Shown here in pieces: positions 10,527 to 20,039 of a stretch of 64,000 bases of DNA. How positions within the stretch are numbered: position 1 is the first letter of the stretch; each line of letters begins with the position of its first letter. This DNA is from Oscarella lobularis (Eukaryota; Porifera; Homoscleromorpha; Homosclerophorida; Oscarellidae): contig NC_089187.1 of NCBI RefSeq assembly GCF_947507565.1, positions 620,001 to 684,000 on the forward strand. The letters are read 5' to 3'. The notes under the pieces are model-generated. The model made no database searches, was not told the origin of the DNA, and worked only from the letters and a program-made list of their open reading frames with translations. The position numbers and the translations under genes are program-made.

Positions 10527-11443
10527 TTACTTCGGACGCACCTTCATTTCGGTAAACTTCAGTGAATAATTATACCCTTTCCACGCACGCCAGTTAACAC
10601 CATTACCAGGCCTTGTGTGAACTCCTTTGTAATAGAATCCGTTCAAATTTGAATGATGGCAGATACTATACCACCAAGCTCCCTTATATAAAATGGCACA
10701 ATTGTGTGGATCGGTGTCCTGATCTTTATTCCTCGCGCTAAACTTACTCCCATCTTGGAACGTAAAAGAGTCACCAGCGTTCCCAGAATATGACCCAATA
10801 TTGAGAACATATCCAGATGCTTCGTTTTCCACTTCAAACGTTTTATACTGAGCATATCTACTATGCCATCAAAATCTGAAAGGTCAAATCGAATTGTCTG
10901 CGGAGACTCTTTGGTCAGTCTACTAATTTTGTCCAAACCTAGCCAGAACTCTTTGTCCAAATCGCCGAATCCATTTTTGTAGTCAACCCAATCTCGATAG
11001 AAGTCGACAGACCCGTCTTCCCGTCTTTGAAAAACAGCCCAACCCCCACCATCCGTTTCCATGTCACAGTACACTTCAAAAGGTCCGTAACCATCGCCTG
11101 GATCAATAGTATACACACCACTTTCATTGAAACCTTGATCGAGAGTGTCTTTGCACGTACGCAGAGGAGTACGTTCATGTGCAACGTTGGTGTTTTCCAA
11201 AATTCGCTGAAGAATCTCTTCTATGACAGTGAGACGACTCTTCACATCGGCGCAACAACCAATAGGCTCAGCGGCGCTGCTAAAGCCTGATCCACCGTGA
11301 CTGTTGACATTGACAGTAACGGATACACCGTCAGCAGCGCTGTTATTGCAATCAGAAGCGCTTTCCCGTCTCGCTACAGGCTCTGATGCAACCCAGCCAG
11401 CAGTGGCCAGGCAGAAACAAAAGAAGATAGACAGCTGCACCAT
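10527..11443 (-). pseudogene. Fibrinogen-related protein (FReD) gene C, frame-broken
   Basis: MVQ-subtype gene, intronless, with signal peptide MVQLSIFFCFCLATAGWVAS (this Met, at 11443, is the one shared with the siblings rather than an upstream in-frame Met). The N-terminal region has CNNSAADGVSVTVNVN and a heptad helix, then RTPLRTCKDTLDQGF and the first half of the fibrinogen domain. At about 10863 one base is missing (the siblings have GTTGCCATC or ATTGCCATC where this copy has ATGCCATC), so SDFDGNSRYAQY is lost. The remainder of the domain, to EMKVRPK, is preserved in another frame. A single one-base lesion means very recent decay or an error. Confidence 0.85.
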
Positions 11444-11496
11444 TCTTGCACCGACTTGGCGGAAAGTTGATCTGGTTCTACTGAAGAAAACGCTCA

Positions 11497-11504
11497 CTTA
11501 TATA
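11497..11504 (-). promoter_or_regulatory. TATA box of FReD gene C
   Basis: TATATAAG on the minus strand about 54 bases upstream of the start codon, identical in placement to members D and E. Confidence 0.65.
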
Positions 11505-12390
11505 CGTGCAGCAGCTAGCATAGGATATCCACACCTAAACCGGAATCATTTAGAACAAGGCAAACAAAAAACATTCCGTAAAATAAGCATGTCGTAGCAA
11601 CGTTTTCCTCCTTTTCTACGTTACACATAGATAGCAGTGTGGTCAAACAACTCCATATATAGCCAATTGATAGAGCTGCCGTTTCATTCTCAAATTGACC
11701 CCGTGTTCGGTGCAGCTCCAGCTCCGGCAGCGGCTCGGGTTCCGTCGTACAGTTAAATCTTCGACCCACCTAACTGACCGCGAGAGGGCATCCGTCCGAC
11801 TCTTTTTCCTAAGCGCGGACGCCACAGATAGAAAGAGAAACAACTTAGGGCAAAGGCACAGAGCCAACGGGTTAGATAATAGAGATAGTTGCAGCTCACA
11901 AGCTAGATGAACACAACGCGAACGGAGTCAATGACTATGCGCGTTGCGTTCCTTAGCGACGGTGAGCCCGCTGAAAGTGACGTCGAAGTAGCTGCTTGTT
12001 TTTTCAAGTGACAACTAAGCGTCCTTCTTGTGAGCGCAAACGCTCCTTTCATGATAGAAAGTAAACCCGAGTATGCTACCTATTAAAAAATCAATACTAA
12101 TAATACGATGGATGATGAGACGAGTCCATCAATAACAATAAGTATGCAAGCTAAAGGAGACGCTTGAGTAAAAGAGGTCCGTGAAAATGATAGAAAGCAT
12201 TTGGAAGCTCGTCCCGTTTGTCACTAATTCTGAGGGCATACACTGTGGAAACACACAGCAGCTAGCTAGGGTTGAGACAGGTTGAGACTGGTTGATTCCG
12301 TTGAGACAGGGGTTGAGAGGCTTAGGCCAAGCAAAGTAGCAGAAACATCAGCTATTTGAAGACGCTAAAGTAATCCTAAGACCAGTCGTG
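11505..12390. repeat. FReD upstream module, type 3 (copy 1 of 3), and flank
   Basis: From about 11620 to 11870 the sequence matches about 13890-14130 and 16330-16570: a GAGCTGCCGTTTCATT string, AGCTCCAGCTCCGGCAGCGG, a GGTTCCGTCGTA string and GCGAGAGGGCATCCGTCC. It lies upstream of C, D and E in the same order, so it was duplicated with those genes. The rest, 11900-12390, has no recognised content apart from a few GTTGAGACAGG repeats near 12270-12320. Confidence 0.65.
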
Positions 12391-12392
12391 CG

Positions 12393-12765
12393 GCTTTTCG
12401 TAAACAGGAAAAGCCGTCTCTCCGTTTAGGGATAGAAGAAAACCCGGGCGCCATAAAATTGCGGTACGATATTCGTTTCTCAACCAAAAGACGTGATTAG
12501 AGCTGGTCCGGCAAGACTGGCCATGGTTTATTCGAAGAACCCGTTTCACAAGCGACCACGCGAAAACCCGGCACATCTGTTTACCCCAGAGCGACATTCG
12601 TTACACGCGGAGGGCATGGCGAGAAAAGCTCCAAGGTTTCGGCGGTTGCGTGCGCATACGAAGGACGTATAAAATACTCACGTGACAGACAAAGATTTCC
12701 TTTGAAGAAAACAAGGACAGGCCACTCACAACACAATAACATCAAAAGACGTTCATGCACAAAAG
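12393..12765. repeat. FReD intergenic module, type 2 (copy 2 of 3)
   Basis: Second copy of the module described at 10.2-10.5 kb, with an insertion relative to the first; includes the GGACGTATAAAATACTCACG string near 12663. Confidence 0.6.
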
Positions 12766-12769
12766 ATTG

Positions 12770-13708
12770 TTACTTCGGACGCACCTTCATTTCGGTAAAC
12801 TTCAGTGAGTAATAATACCCTTTCCACGAGGACCAGTTAATACCATCAGCGGGCGTTTTGTGAACTCCTTTGTAATAGAATCCGTTCAGATTTGAATTAT
12901 GGCAGGAAGTATACCACCAAGCACCCTTATATTCAAAGGAACAACTTTTACCCCAGGTGTCCTGATCTTTATCCCTCGTGCTAAACTTCATTCCACGTTG
13001 CTGTGAAAAAGAGTCACCAGCATTACCAGAATATGACACAACATCAAGAACATATCCAGATGCTTCGTTTCCCACTTCAAACGTTCTATACTCAGCATAT
13101 CTACTGTTGCCATCAAAATCTGACATGTCAATTCGAAGTGTTTGTGGCGACTCTTTTGTCAGCCTACTAATTTTGTCCAAACCTAGCCAGAACTCTTTAT
13201 TCAAATCGCCGAATCCATTTTTGTAGTCAACCCAATTTCGATAGAAGTCGACAGACCCGTCTTCCCGTCTTTGAAAAACGGTCCAACCCCCACCATCCGT
13301 CTCCATGTCACAGTACACTTCAAAAGGTCCGTGGCCATCGCCTGGATCAATAGTATACACACCACTTTCATCGAAACCTTGGTCGAGAGTCTCTTTGCAC
13401 GTACGCAGAGGATCACGTTCAGGAGCCGCAGTAGCAGATGGAGTAGCCTCATTGGTGTTTTGCAAAATTCGTTGAAGAATCTGTTCTATGACAGTGAGGC
13501 GACTCTTCATATCGGCGCAACAACCAATAGGCTCAGTGGCGTCGCTACAGCGTGATCCACTGTGGCTGTTGACATTGACAGTAACGGATACACCGTCAGC
13601 AGTGCTGTTATTGCAATCAGAAGCGCTTTCCCGTCTCGCTATAGGCTCTGATGCAACCCAGCCAGCAGTGGCCAGGCAGAAACAAAAGAAGATAGACAGC
13701 TGCACCAT
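12770..13708 (-). CDS. Fibrinogen-related protein (FReD) D, MVQ subtype
   Basis: Intact single-exon gene of 312 residues. Signal peptide MVQLSIFFCFCLATAGWVAS; Cys-containing N-terminal region with CNNSTADGVSVTVNVN and a GCCADMKSRL motif; heptad helix (VIEQILQRILQN); a short Ala/Thr/Pro linker (EATPSATAAPERDPL); then the fibrinogen domain from CKETLDQGF through YCDMETDGGGW, FWLGLDKI, the calcium-loop-like DKDQDTW, SCSFEYKGAWWY and LKFTEMKVRPK. Predicted secreted lectin-like protein that oligomerises through the N-terminal helix and Cys residues. Its promoter has the shared TATA box. It is most like C and E, consistent with recent tandem duplication. Confidence 0.93.
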   Translation of the reverse strand: MVQLSIFFCFCLATAGWVASEPIARRESASDCNNSTADGVSVTVNVNSHSGSRCSDATEPIGCCADMKSRLTVIEQILQRILQNTNEATPSATAAPERDPLRTCKETLDQGFDESGVYTIDPGDGHGPFEVYCDMETDGGGWTVFQRREDGSVDFYRNWVDYKNGFGDLNKEFWLGLDKISRLTKESPQTLRIDMSDFDGNSRYAEYRTFEVGNEASGYVLDVVSYSGNAGDSFSQQRGMKFSTRDKDQDTWGKSCSFEYKGAWWYTSCHNSNLNGFYYKGVHKTPADGINWSSWKGYYYSLKFTEMKVRPK

Positions 13709-13761
13709 TCTTGCACCGACTTGGCGGAAAGTTGAACTGCTTCTACTGAAGAAAACGCTGC

Positions 13762-13769
13762 CTTATATA
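13762..13769 (-). promoter_or_regulatory. TATA box of FReD gene D
   Basis: TATATAAG on the minus strand about 54 bases upstream of the start codon. Confidence 0.65.
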
Positions 13770-13879
13770 CGTGCAAAAGTGCAGGATATCGGTACCTTAG
13801 CCGGAGTTATTTAAAGCAAGGCAAAAAAATATTCCGTACAATACGCACGTCGTAACATCGCTTTTCCTCCTTCTAAGGA

Positions 13880-14200
13880 CACACAGGTAGTAATGGGGTC
13901 AAACCATGCATAGCTATGGCCAAACAACTCCATATATAGCCTATTGATAGAGCTGCCGTTTCATTGTCAAATTGACCCGGTGTGCAGTGCAGCTCCAGCT
14001 CCGGCAGCGGCTCGGGTTCCGTCGTATAATTAAATCTTTGACCCACCTAACTGACTGCGAGAGGGCATCCGTCCGGCTGCGGACGCCACAGATAGAAAGA
14101 AAAACAATTTAAGGCAAAGGCACACAGCCAACGACTTGGTGAGATAAGGCTGGAAGAGGCTCTACAAAAAAAAAAAAATAGTTTTTTGACCAAGCTCAGT
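13880..14200. repeat. FReD upstream module, type 3 (copy 2 of 3)
   Basis: Second copy of the block at 11.62-11.87 kb, ending in an A-run near 14167-14178. Confidence 0.6.
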
Positions 14201-14227
14201 GCGGTGATCACGACCTTCGACGAAGCT

Positions 14228-14478
14228 TACAGTGCAATCATTTCGCCCTTTAGCCGAGTCCTGGTCTGTCCGTCTGCAAGAGAGACGTCATTCGGGAGCT
14301 GTTTGGATTGAGTAGATGCGTCATGGACCCTAGAAGAGACATGGATGCGTGGAAATCCCGAAAGTGTAGTCGAGACATTATTTTCCGCCTTACTTCATCG
14401 TCAGGGTGCTTAGAGTGCCCATGAAGACCGTTAGAATGACAACGAAAACGCCGAAAAGCGTGCCACGACTTCGCTACA
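14228..14478. repeat. FReD intergenic module, type 1 (copy 2 of 3, split by a transposon)
   Basis: Matches 8912-9190 and 16675-16870. It is interrupted at CGACTTCGCTACA by the hAT-like element and resumes at 15054 with CTACAACTTTATGATC. Confidence 0.65.
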
Positions 14479-15053
14479 CAGGGCCGGCGGAGTGTTTTTG
14501 AAGTTGGCCCGGCAGTTTTCGCGCGCGCTGCGCGCGCGAAAATTTTTTGACCACGCCCACTCGAGACATTGTTTTTAATTAACTCACTCAAAAACATCTT
14601 AGCCTACTATTTTTTATAAAGGCTGGATCTCTTCTTGTACTCGCCATCAGTTTTTCTTACCGTGAGAAGCAGTCATGCAGACGTGACAGAATGCCGCGTC
14701 AAGACGGATGTTATAATGAAGCCAGGAAATTCTTCGCACCAGTTGGAACGAAAGCTTCTCTTCACGATGTTTGCTCCGGATCCAAACGAACGCTTTCGGA
14801 CAAACAAACGAAGTCCCAGGGTGAAAAATCGGCGGAATCCGGCTAGAATCCGTAGAGGACTCAGTGGCAGCCATGTTAGACCATAGTGGTTAGACGACGT
14901 TGCATATACGGTAAGGCGCCTGTATATGTACACTAATCCGCTATACGTGATATAGCTACGGCCAGACTGCCTAACGTCAATATAATTTTTTTGGCTTTAC
15001 AAAATGTTGGTCCGGCAGCTGCCGGACCTGCCGGACCCGTCGCGCCGGCCCTG
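14479..15053 (-). mobile_element. hAT-like DNA transposon remnant with a TTF-type zinc-finger fragment
   Basis: Ends are inverted CAGGGCCGGCG and CGCCGGCCCTG, the CAGGG type found in hAT elements. The pentamer CTACA occurs directly outside both ends (14474-14478 and 15054-15058). The paralogous module at about 16864-16890 is an empty site. Inside, the minus strand encodes a 75-residue ORF (14647-14874) with SFQ, then WLHYN, then DAAFCHVCMTA, the pattern of the TTF-type zinc finger at the N-terminus of hAT transposases. The catalytic part is absent, so this is a deletion derivative that cannot move on its own. A palindromic GCGCGC block and CCACGCCCAC are shared with the element at 5.7-6.2 kb. 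Confidence 0.8.
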
Positions 15054-15222
15054 CTACAACTTTATGATCTCTGAGGACAATCACGTGATTGCTGCAGGAA
15101 GCAAGTCCGAAGTTTTTTATTTGTGGCTAGACAGTATTTCGTCAAATAGCAAAAGACAGCAAAAAGACAATACTAGTCAGGAAGAGATAGTGAGAAAGCG
15201 CTTGTGAAAAAGATGCAACGAG

Positions 15223-16152
15223 TCAGTTTGGACGAACTTTCATTTCAGTGAACTTCAGCGAATAATAAGCTCCCCTCCACGCGGACCAATTAATGCCATC
15301 AGCGTATGATTTGTGAACTCCTTTGTGATACATCCCGTTTAAATTTGAAGAATGGCAAGCACTATACCACCAACTGCCTTTATATGCTTGAGCACAACTA
15401 CTACTACTCCAGGTGTCCTGATCTTTATCCCTTGTGCTGAACTTCATCTTCATTCCACCGGAGTAAAATATAAAAGAGTCACCAGCATCACCAGAATATG
15501 ACCCAAAATTGAGAACGTATCCTGATGCTTCGTTTCCCACTTCAAAAGTTTTATATTGAGCGTACCTACTGTTGCCATCAAAATCTGACAGGTCAAATCG
15601 GATTGTCTGCGGAGACTCTTTGGTCAGTCTACTAATTTTGTCCAGACCTAGCCAGAACTCTTTGCCCAAATCCCCAAACCCATTTTTGTAGTCAACCCAA
15701 TTTCGATAGAAGTCGACAGACCCGTCTTCCCGTCTTTGAAAAACGGCCCAACCCCCACCATCCGTCTCCATGTCACAGTACACTTCAAAAGGACCGTAGC
15801 CATCGCCAGGATCAATAGTATACACACCACTTTCATTGAAACCTTGATCGAGAGTCTCTTTGCACGTACGCAGAGGAGTACGTTCATTAGCAGCATTGGT
15901 GTTCTCCAAAATTTGCTGAAGAGTCTCTTCTATGACAGTGAGACGACTCTTCACATCGGCGCAACAACCAATAGGCTCAGTGGCGTCGCTACAGCGTGAT
16001 CCACTGTGGCTGTTGACATTGACAGTAACGGATACACCGTCAGCAATGCTGTTATTGCAATCAGAAGCGCTTTCCCGTCTCGCTATAGGCTCTGATGCAA
16101 CCCAGCCAGCAGTGGCCAGGCAGAAACAAAAGAAGATAGACAGCTGCACCAT
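15223..16152 (-). CDS. Fibrinogen-related protein (FReD) E, MVQ subtype
   Basis: Intact single-exon gene of 309 residues, with the MVQLSIFFCFCLATAGWVAS signal peptide, GCCADVKSRL, a heptad helix (VIEETLQQILEN), almost no linker (AANERTPL) and a full fibrinogen domain: CKETLDQGF, YCDMETDGGGW, FWLGLDKI, DKDQDTW, SCAQAYKGSWWY and a final EMKVRPN rather than RPK. Its N-terminal half is close to D, while parts of the C-terminal half resemble B and F (SYADGINW, GMYHKGVHK). This suggests gene conversion or recombination among members. Predicted secreted glycan-binding protein. Confidence 0.93.
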   Translation of the reverse strand: MVQLSIFFCFCLATAGWVASEPIARRESASDCNNSIADGVSVTVNVNSHSGSRCSDATEPIGCCADVKSRLTVIEETLQQILENTNAANERTPLRTCKETLDQGFNESGVYTIDPGDGYGPFEVYCDMETDGGGWAVFQRREDGSVDFYRNWVDYKNGFGDLGKEFWLGLDKISRLTKESPQTIRFDLSDFDGNSRYAQYKTFEVGNEASGYVLNFGSYSGDAGDSFIFYSGGMKMKFSTRDKDQDTWSSSSCAQAYKGSWWYSACHSSNLNGMYHKGVHKSYADGINWSAWRGAYYSLKFTEMKVRPN

Positions 16153-16205
16153 TCTTGCACCGACTTGGCGGAAAGTTGAACTGCTTCTACTGAAGAAAAC
16201 GCTGC

Positions 16206-16213
16206 CTTATATA
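16206..16213 (-). promoter_or_regulatory. TATA box of FReD gene E
   Basis: TATATAAG on the minus strand about 54 bases upstream of the start codon. Confidence 0.65.
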
Positions 16214-16329
16214 CGTGCAGAAGTGCAGGATATCCGTACCTTGGCCGGAGTTATTTCAAGCAAGGCAAACAAAATATTCCGTACAATACGCCCGTCGTAA
16301 CAACGCTTTTCCGCCTTCTAAGTAGTAAT

Positions 16330-16655
16330 GGGGTCAAACCATGCATAGCTACGGTCAAACAACTCCATGTATAGAGCTGCCGTTTCATTGTCAAATTGAC
16401 CCGGTGTGCGGTGCAGCTCCAGCTCCGGCAGCGGCTCGGGTTCCGTCGTATAATTAAATCTTTGACCCACCTAACTGACTGCGAGAGGGCATCCGTCCGG
16501 CTCTTTTTCCCAGCGCGGACGCCACAGATAGAAAGAGAAACAACTTAATTAAGGCAAAGGCACACAGCCAACGACTTGGTGAGACAAGGCTGGAAGAGGC
16601 TCTACAAAAAAAAAGAAATAGTTTTTTGACCAAGCTCAGTGCGGTGATCACGACC
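16330..16655. repeat. FReD upstream module, type 3 (copy 3 of 3)
   Basis: Third copy of the block at 11.62-11.87 kb, including the A-run near 16605. Confidence 0.6.
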
Positions 16656-16674
16656 TTCGACGAAGCTTAGTGAG

Positions 16675-17045
16675 TGCAATCATTTCGCCCTTTAGCCGAC
16701 TCCTGGTCTGTCCGTCTGCAAGAGAGACGTCATTAGGGAGCTGTTTGGATTGAGTAGATGCGTCATGGACCCTAGAAGAGACATGGATGCGTGGAAATCC
16801 CGAAAGTGTAGTCGAGACATTATTTTCCGCCTTACTTCCCCGTTCGAAAACGTCGAAAAGCGTGCACGACTTCGCTTACGACTCTGTGATCTCTGATGAG
16901 GGCGATCACGTGATCGCTGCAGGAAGGACAAAAAATTGCTCAAGTCCGATGTTTTTATTTGTGGCTAGACAGTATTTGGTCAAATAGCAAAAGACATCAA
17001 AAATACAACACTATTCAGGAAGAGCTTGTGAGAAAGTGATTGTAA
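16675..17045. repeat. FReD intergenic module, type 1 (copy 3 of 3); empty site for the hAT element
   Basis: Matches the modules at 8.9 and 14.2 kb. At about 16864 it reads ACGACTTCGCTTACGACTC without interruption, showing the state before the hAT-like insertion seen at 14479. Confidence 0.65.
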
Positions 17046-17059
17046 CAAGATGCAATGAG

Positions 17060-17959
17060 TTACTTTGGACGAACTTTCATTTCAGTGAACTTGAGTGAAT
17101 ACTTAAACCCTCTCCATGCCCTCCAGTTAACACCATCAGCAAATGATTTGTGAACCCCTTTGTGATACATTCCGTTTAAATTTGAGTGATGACAATCACC
17201 AAACCACCAACCACCGTTAAACGTCTGAGCACAACTAGTATCCCAGGTGTCCTGATCTTTATCCTTCGTGCTGAACTTCATCCCATCAGATTGCGGTATA
17301 AAAGAGTCTCCAGCATTACCAGAATACGACCAAACATTGAGAACATATCCTGATGCTTCGTTTCCCACTTTGAAAGTTTTATATTGAGCGTACATACTGT
17401 TGCCATCAAAATCTGACAAGTCAAATCGAATCGTTTGTAGAGACTCTTTTGTCAGTCTATTAATTTTGTCCAGACCTAGCCAGAACTCTTTGTCCAAATC
17501 GCCAAACCCCGTTTTATAGTCAGCCCAATCTCGATAGAAGTTGACAGACCCGTCTTCTCGTCTCTGAAAAACGACCCAACCCCCACCATCCGTTTCCATG
17601 TCACAATAGACGTCAAACCAGCCATGCCCGTCCATAGGATTAATCTCATAAACACCACTTTTAGTGAAACCGTACGTAAGAATTTCTTTGCAGTTACGAA
17701 ACACGATACTGCCTCTAACCGATGCATTGTCCACGAGGCCCTTCTCAATTCGCTCCAGCGTACGTTCAATCGCGGCGAGACGATGAGTGATTGACTTTTC
17801 TGCGTCACTGATGTTGATACTCACATTGACGCATTTAGTGTCCACGTCGTAATTGCTACTAGTCGTCGTTGTACTTCTTGCAGCCAACGAGGCTGAAAGT
17901 ACCGAGCTTACGTGACTCAAGGCGACCAAGCCGAAGAAAAAGAATACCTTAGGCGTCAT
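17060..17959 (-). CDS. Fibrinogen-related protein (FReD) F, MNH-like subtype
   Basis: Intact single-exon gene of 299 residues. The signal peptide (MTPKVFFFFGLVALSHVSS) differs at its tip from B, but the following region (CVNVSINISDAEKS, RLAAIERTLERIEKGLVDN) and the CKEILTYGF, YEINPMDGHGWFDVYC section are nearly the same, so B and F form one subtype. The fibrinogen domain is complete: ETDGGGW, FWLGLDKI, DKDQDTW, SCAQTFNGGWWF, LKFTEMKVRPK. Predicted secreted lectin-like protein. The upstream region has only a weak TATA-like CTATTTA. Confidence 0.93.
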   Translation of the reverse strand: MTPKVFFFFGLVALSHVSSVLSASLAARSTTTTSSNYDVDTKCVNVSINISDAEKSITHRLAAIERTLERIEKGLVDNASVRGSIVFRNCKEILTYGFTKSGVYEINPMDGHGWFDVYCDMETDGGGWVVFQRREDGSVNFYRDWADYKTGFGDLDKEFWLGLDKINRLTKESLQTIRFDLSDFDGNSMYAQYKTFKVGNEASGYVLNVWSYSGNAGDSFIPQSDGMKFSTKDKDQDTWDTSCAQTFNGGWWFGDCHHSNLNGMYHKGVHKSFADGVNWRAWRGFKYSLKFTEMKVRPK

Positions 17960-18159
17960 GACTCTTAGTCTAACGATTTCTAAAGCTAGGGACTCAGCTA
18001 TTTACGTAGAACAGTAGCGTGCGCATCCACGTGACAGAAAATTCATTAACCAATACAAAACATCAAAAAGAACAAAACAAAAGAGGACAAGCAATGCTCC
18101 ACAAGCAAAAAGTGTCACAAAAGTTTGCAAGAAATTCAGTAGCAAATTGGATACTGTTG

Positions 18160-19098
18160 CTACTTTGGGCGCACTTTCATTTCAGTGAACTTGAGTGAAT
18201 AATTCCATCCTTTCCATGAGCTCCAATTCATACCCTCAGCATACTTTTGTTAGCTCCTCCCTGATAAATCCCGTTCAGATTTGAGTAATGGCAGGCATAA
18301 TACCACCACCCCCTTTATATTCTTGAGCACAATGACCACTCCACAGGTCTTGGTCTTTATCTTTCGTGGTGAAGCGTTGCTCATTGTGTTGTGAAAAAGA
18401 GTCCCCAGCATTGCCAGAATACGAAGCAACAGTGAGGAAGTATCCTGATGCTTCGTTTCTCACGTCAAACGTTTGATATTGAGCATATCTGCTGTTGCCT
18501 TCAAATCCGACATGTCAAATCGAAGTGCTTGTGGAGACTCTTTGGTCAGCCTCCTAATTTTGTGCAAACCAAGCCAGAACTCTTTGTCCAAATCGCCGAA
18601 TCCCTTTTTGTAGTCAACCCAATCTCGATAGAAGTCGACAGACCCGTCTTCTCGTCTCTGAAAGACGGCCCAACCCCCACTAGCCGTTTCCACGTCACAG
18701 TACACTTCAAAAGGCCCGTAACCGTCATCGGGATCAATAGTATACACGCCACTTTCAGTGAAGCCTTGGTCGAGAGTCTCTTTGCATGAACGCAAAGGAT
18801 CACGTTCAGAGGTAGGAGTAGCAGTGGGAGTAGTGGTAGGATTGGTGGCATTTTTTTCGAGTACAATTTGCTGAAGAGCCTGTTCTATGGCAGTGAGTCG
18901 ATTCTTCACATCGGCGCAGCAGTTCATTTTACAGTCAGTGCCGCAACGCGATCCTCCATTGACACTGACAGTAACAGACACACCTTCAGCAGTGGTAACA
19001 CTGCAATTAGAATCATTTTCCCGTTTTGTTACGAGCCCTGATTCAACCAAGTCAGCAACGACCAGACAAAAACAGAAAATGATGGACAGTTGCACCAT
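18160..19098 (-). pseudogene. Fibrinogen-related protein (FReD) gene G, decayed
   Basis: MVQ-subtype gene, open from the signal peptide (MVQLSIIFCFCLVVADLVES) through the Thr-Pro linker and the first half of the fibrinogen domain. A one-base loss near 18500 breaks the MSDFDGNSRYAQY segment. Further small losses occur at the GAWWYYACH site (about 18305) and near 18245, so the C-terminal part is spread over several frames down to 18160. With at least three lesions, this one is a genuine pseudogene rather than a sequencing error. It keeps the array orientation and lies between F and the relic near 19.7 kb. Confidence 0.88.
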
Positions 19099-19296
19099 AC
19101 TGAGAAGTTGAACTTTACCAGTACTGTTGAAAACGCACAGGCAGGGCTTGTTTATATCAGTTCCTGCTGTGGTATAAGAACCGGCGAAACATTGCGATTC
19201 TGCAAAGTTTTATCAAATCTCCTTCAAATCGAAGACAAATAATCTCATTCCGTAATATACGCATGTGCTCAACTTAATAGCGGTCTTCTACGCACC

Positions 19297-19370
19297 TAGG
19301 CTCGTATCCAGCCTGTTATCCAGGCTCACGCAGTAAGAGCCGCCCGGATAACAGGCTGGATACGAGCCTA
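19297..19370. mobile_element. Short foldback element related to the 6.3-kb MITE
   Basis: A 74-base palindrome with ends TAGGCTCGTATCC and GGATACGAGCCTA, flanked by the 9-mer CTACGCACC on both sides (19288-19296, 19371-19379). The termini fit one pattern with the element at 6320, TAG(C/G)CTCGTA(C/T)CCAG, and the target duplication has the same length, so both belong to one family. Confidence 0.85.
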
Positions 19371-19599
19371 CTACGCACCATGTATGGAAGATGTTCGAGC
19401 CACTGTCGTCATTTCTCGTAATGCCCGTGTTTACGCAAAACCAGGCGTTGCGTGCTCCACCCACCTAAACTGCACAGATGCGTCAAAGTGCATTGTTCTG
19501 CATGTACGCGACTGATCTGTATCACGTGATGCATTTACGGTAGGCCCTGCATTTGGTGTGCACTGCACAAACAAAAGTCGGTCAAAAAATGAACAAAAT

Positions 19600-19765
19600 A
19601 AAAAATGGTTCCCTGGGACGCAGGGCACTCTAGTGCACGTTCCATTGCGGCAAGACGATGGGCCAGCTCAAGACGATGTACTGTACACGTCCACACGAGG
19701 CTTTTTCCGCCGTTGATGCTCGCACTGAGGCATTCGGTATTTGCTTGGCGGCTTCCTATATTAGC
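19600..19765 (-). pseudogene. Relic of an MNH-type FReD N-terminus
   Basis: On the minus strand a short ORF reads NTECLSASINGGKS followed by HRLAAMERALE, which lines up with CVNVSINISDAEKS and HRLAAIERTLE of members B and F. The fibrinogen domain is gone. It shows that an additional MNH-type copy once stood between G and H. The fragment abuts a LINE tail. Confidence 0.65.
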
Positions 19766-19767
19766 CA

Positions 19768-20031
19768 TGCAAACTCTATGGAATTCGCTTTCGGCAATCA
19801 TAAGAGGGAGTAATGATCCAGCGATCTTTAAATTGGGCCTGAAGAACTATTTCAATCAACACTCTGTGTACTGATTTAGAGGTTATATAGTTATAGATAT
19901 AAATATTGTTATTTTTTCTCTTTCCTCCTTTTACTGTCATTCCCCTGTATACGGTTTCCTGGAAGATCGGCCCATGTGCTGAAGGATTTCCGTATTAAAA
20001 TAAAACTGTGAACTGAACTGAACTGAACTGA
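19768..20031 (+). mobile_element. 5'-truncated LINE (non-LTR retrotransposon) 3' end
   Basis: The open stretch LWNSLSAIIRGSNDPAIFK, continuing LGLKNYFNQHSVY and stop, matches the WNSLP..IR motif ending many CR1/L2-like LINE ORF2 proteins. A T-rich 3' UTR follows, and the element ends in a short tandem tail of ACTGA units (20010-20031), as in LINEs with simple-repeat tails. Only the last 30 or so codons remain. Clade assignment is tentative. Confidence 0.75.
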
Positions 20032-20039
20032 GCCTACGC

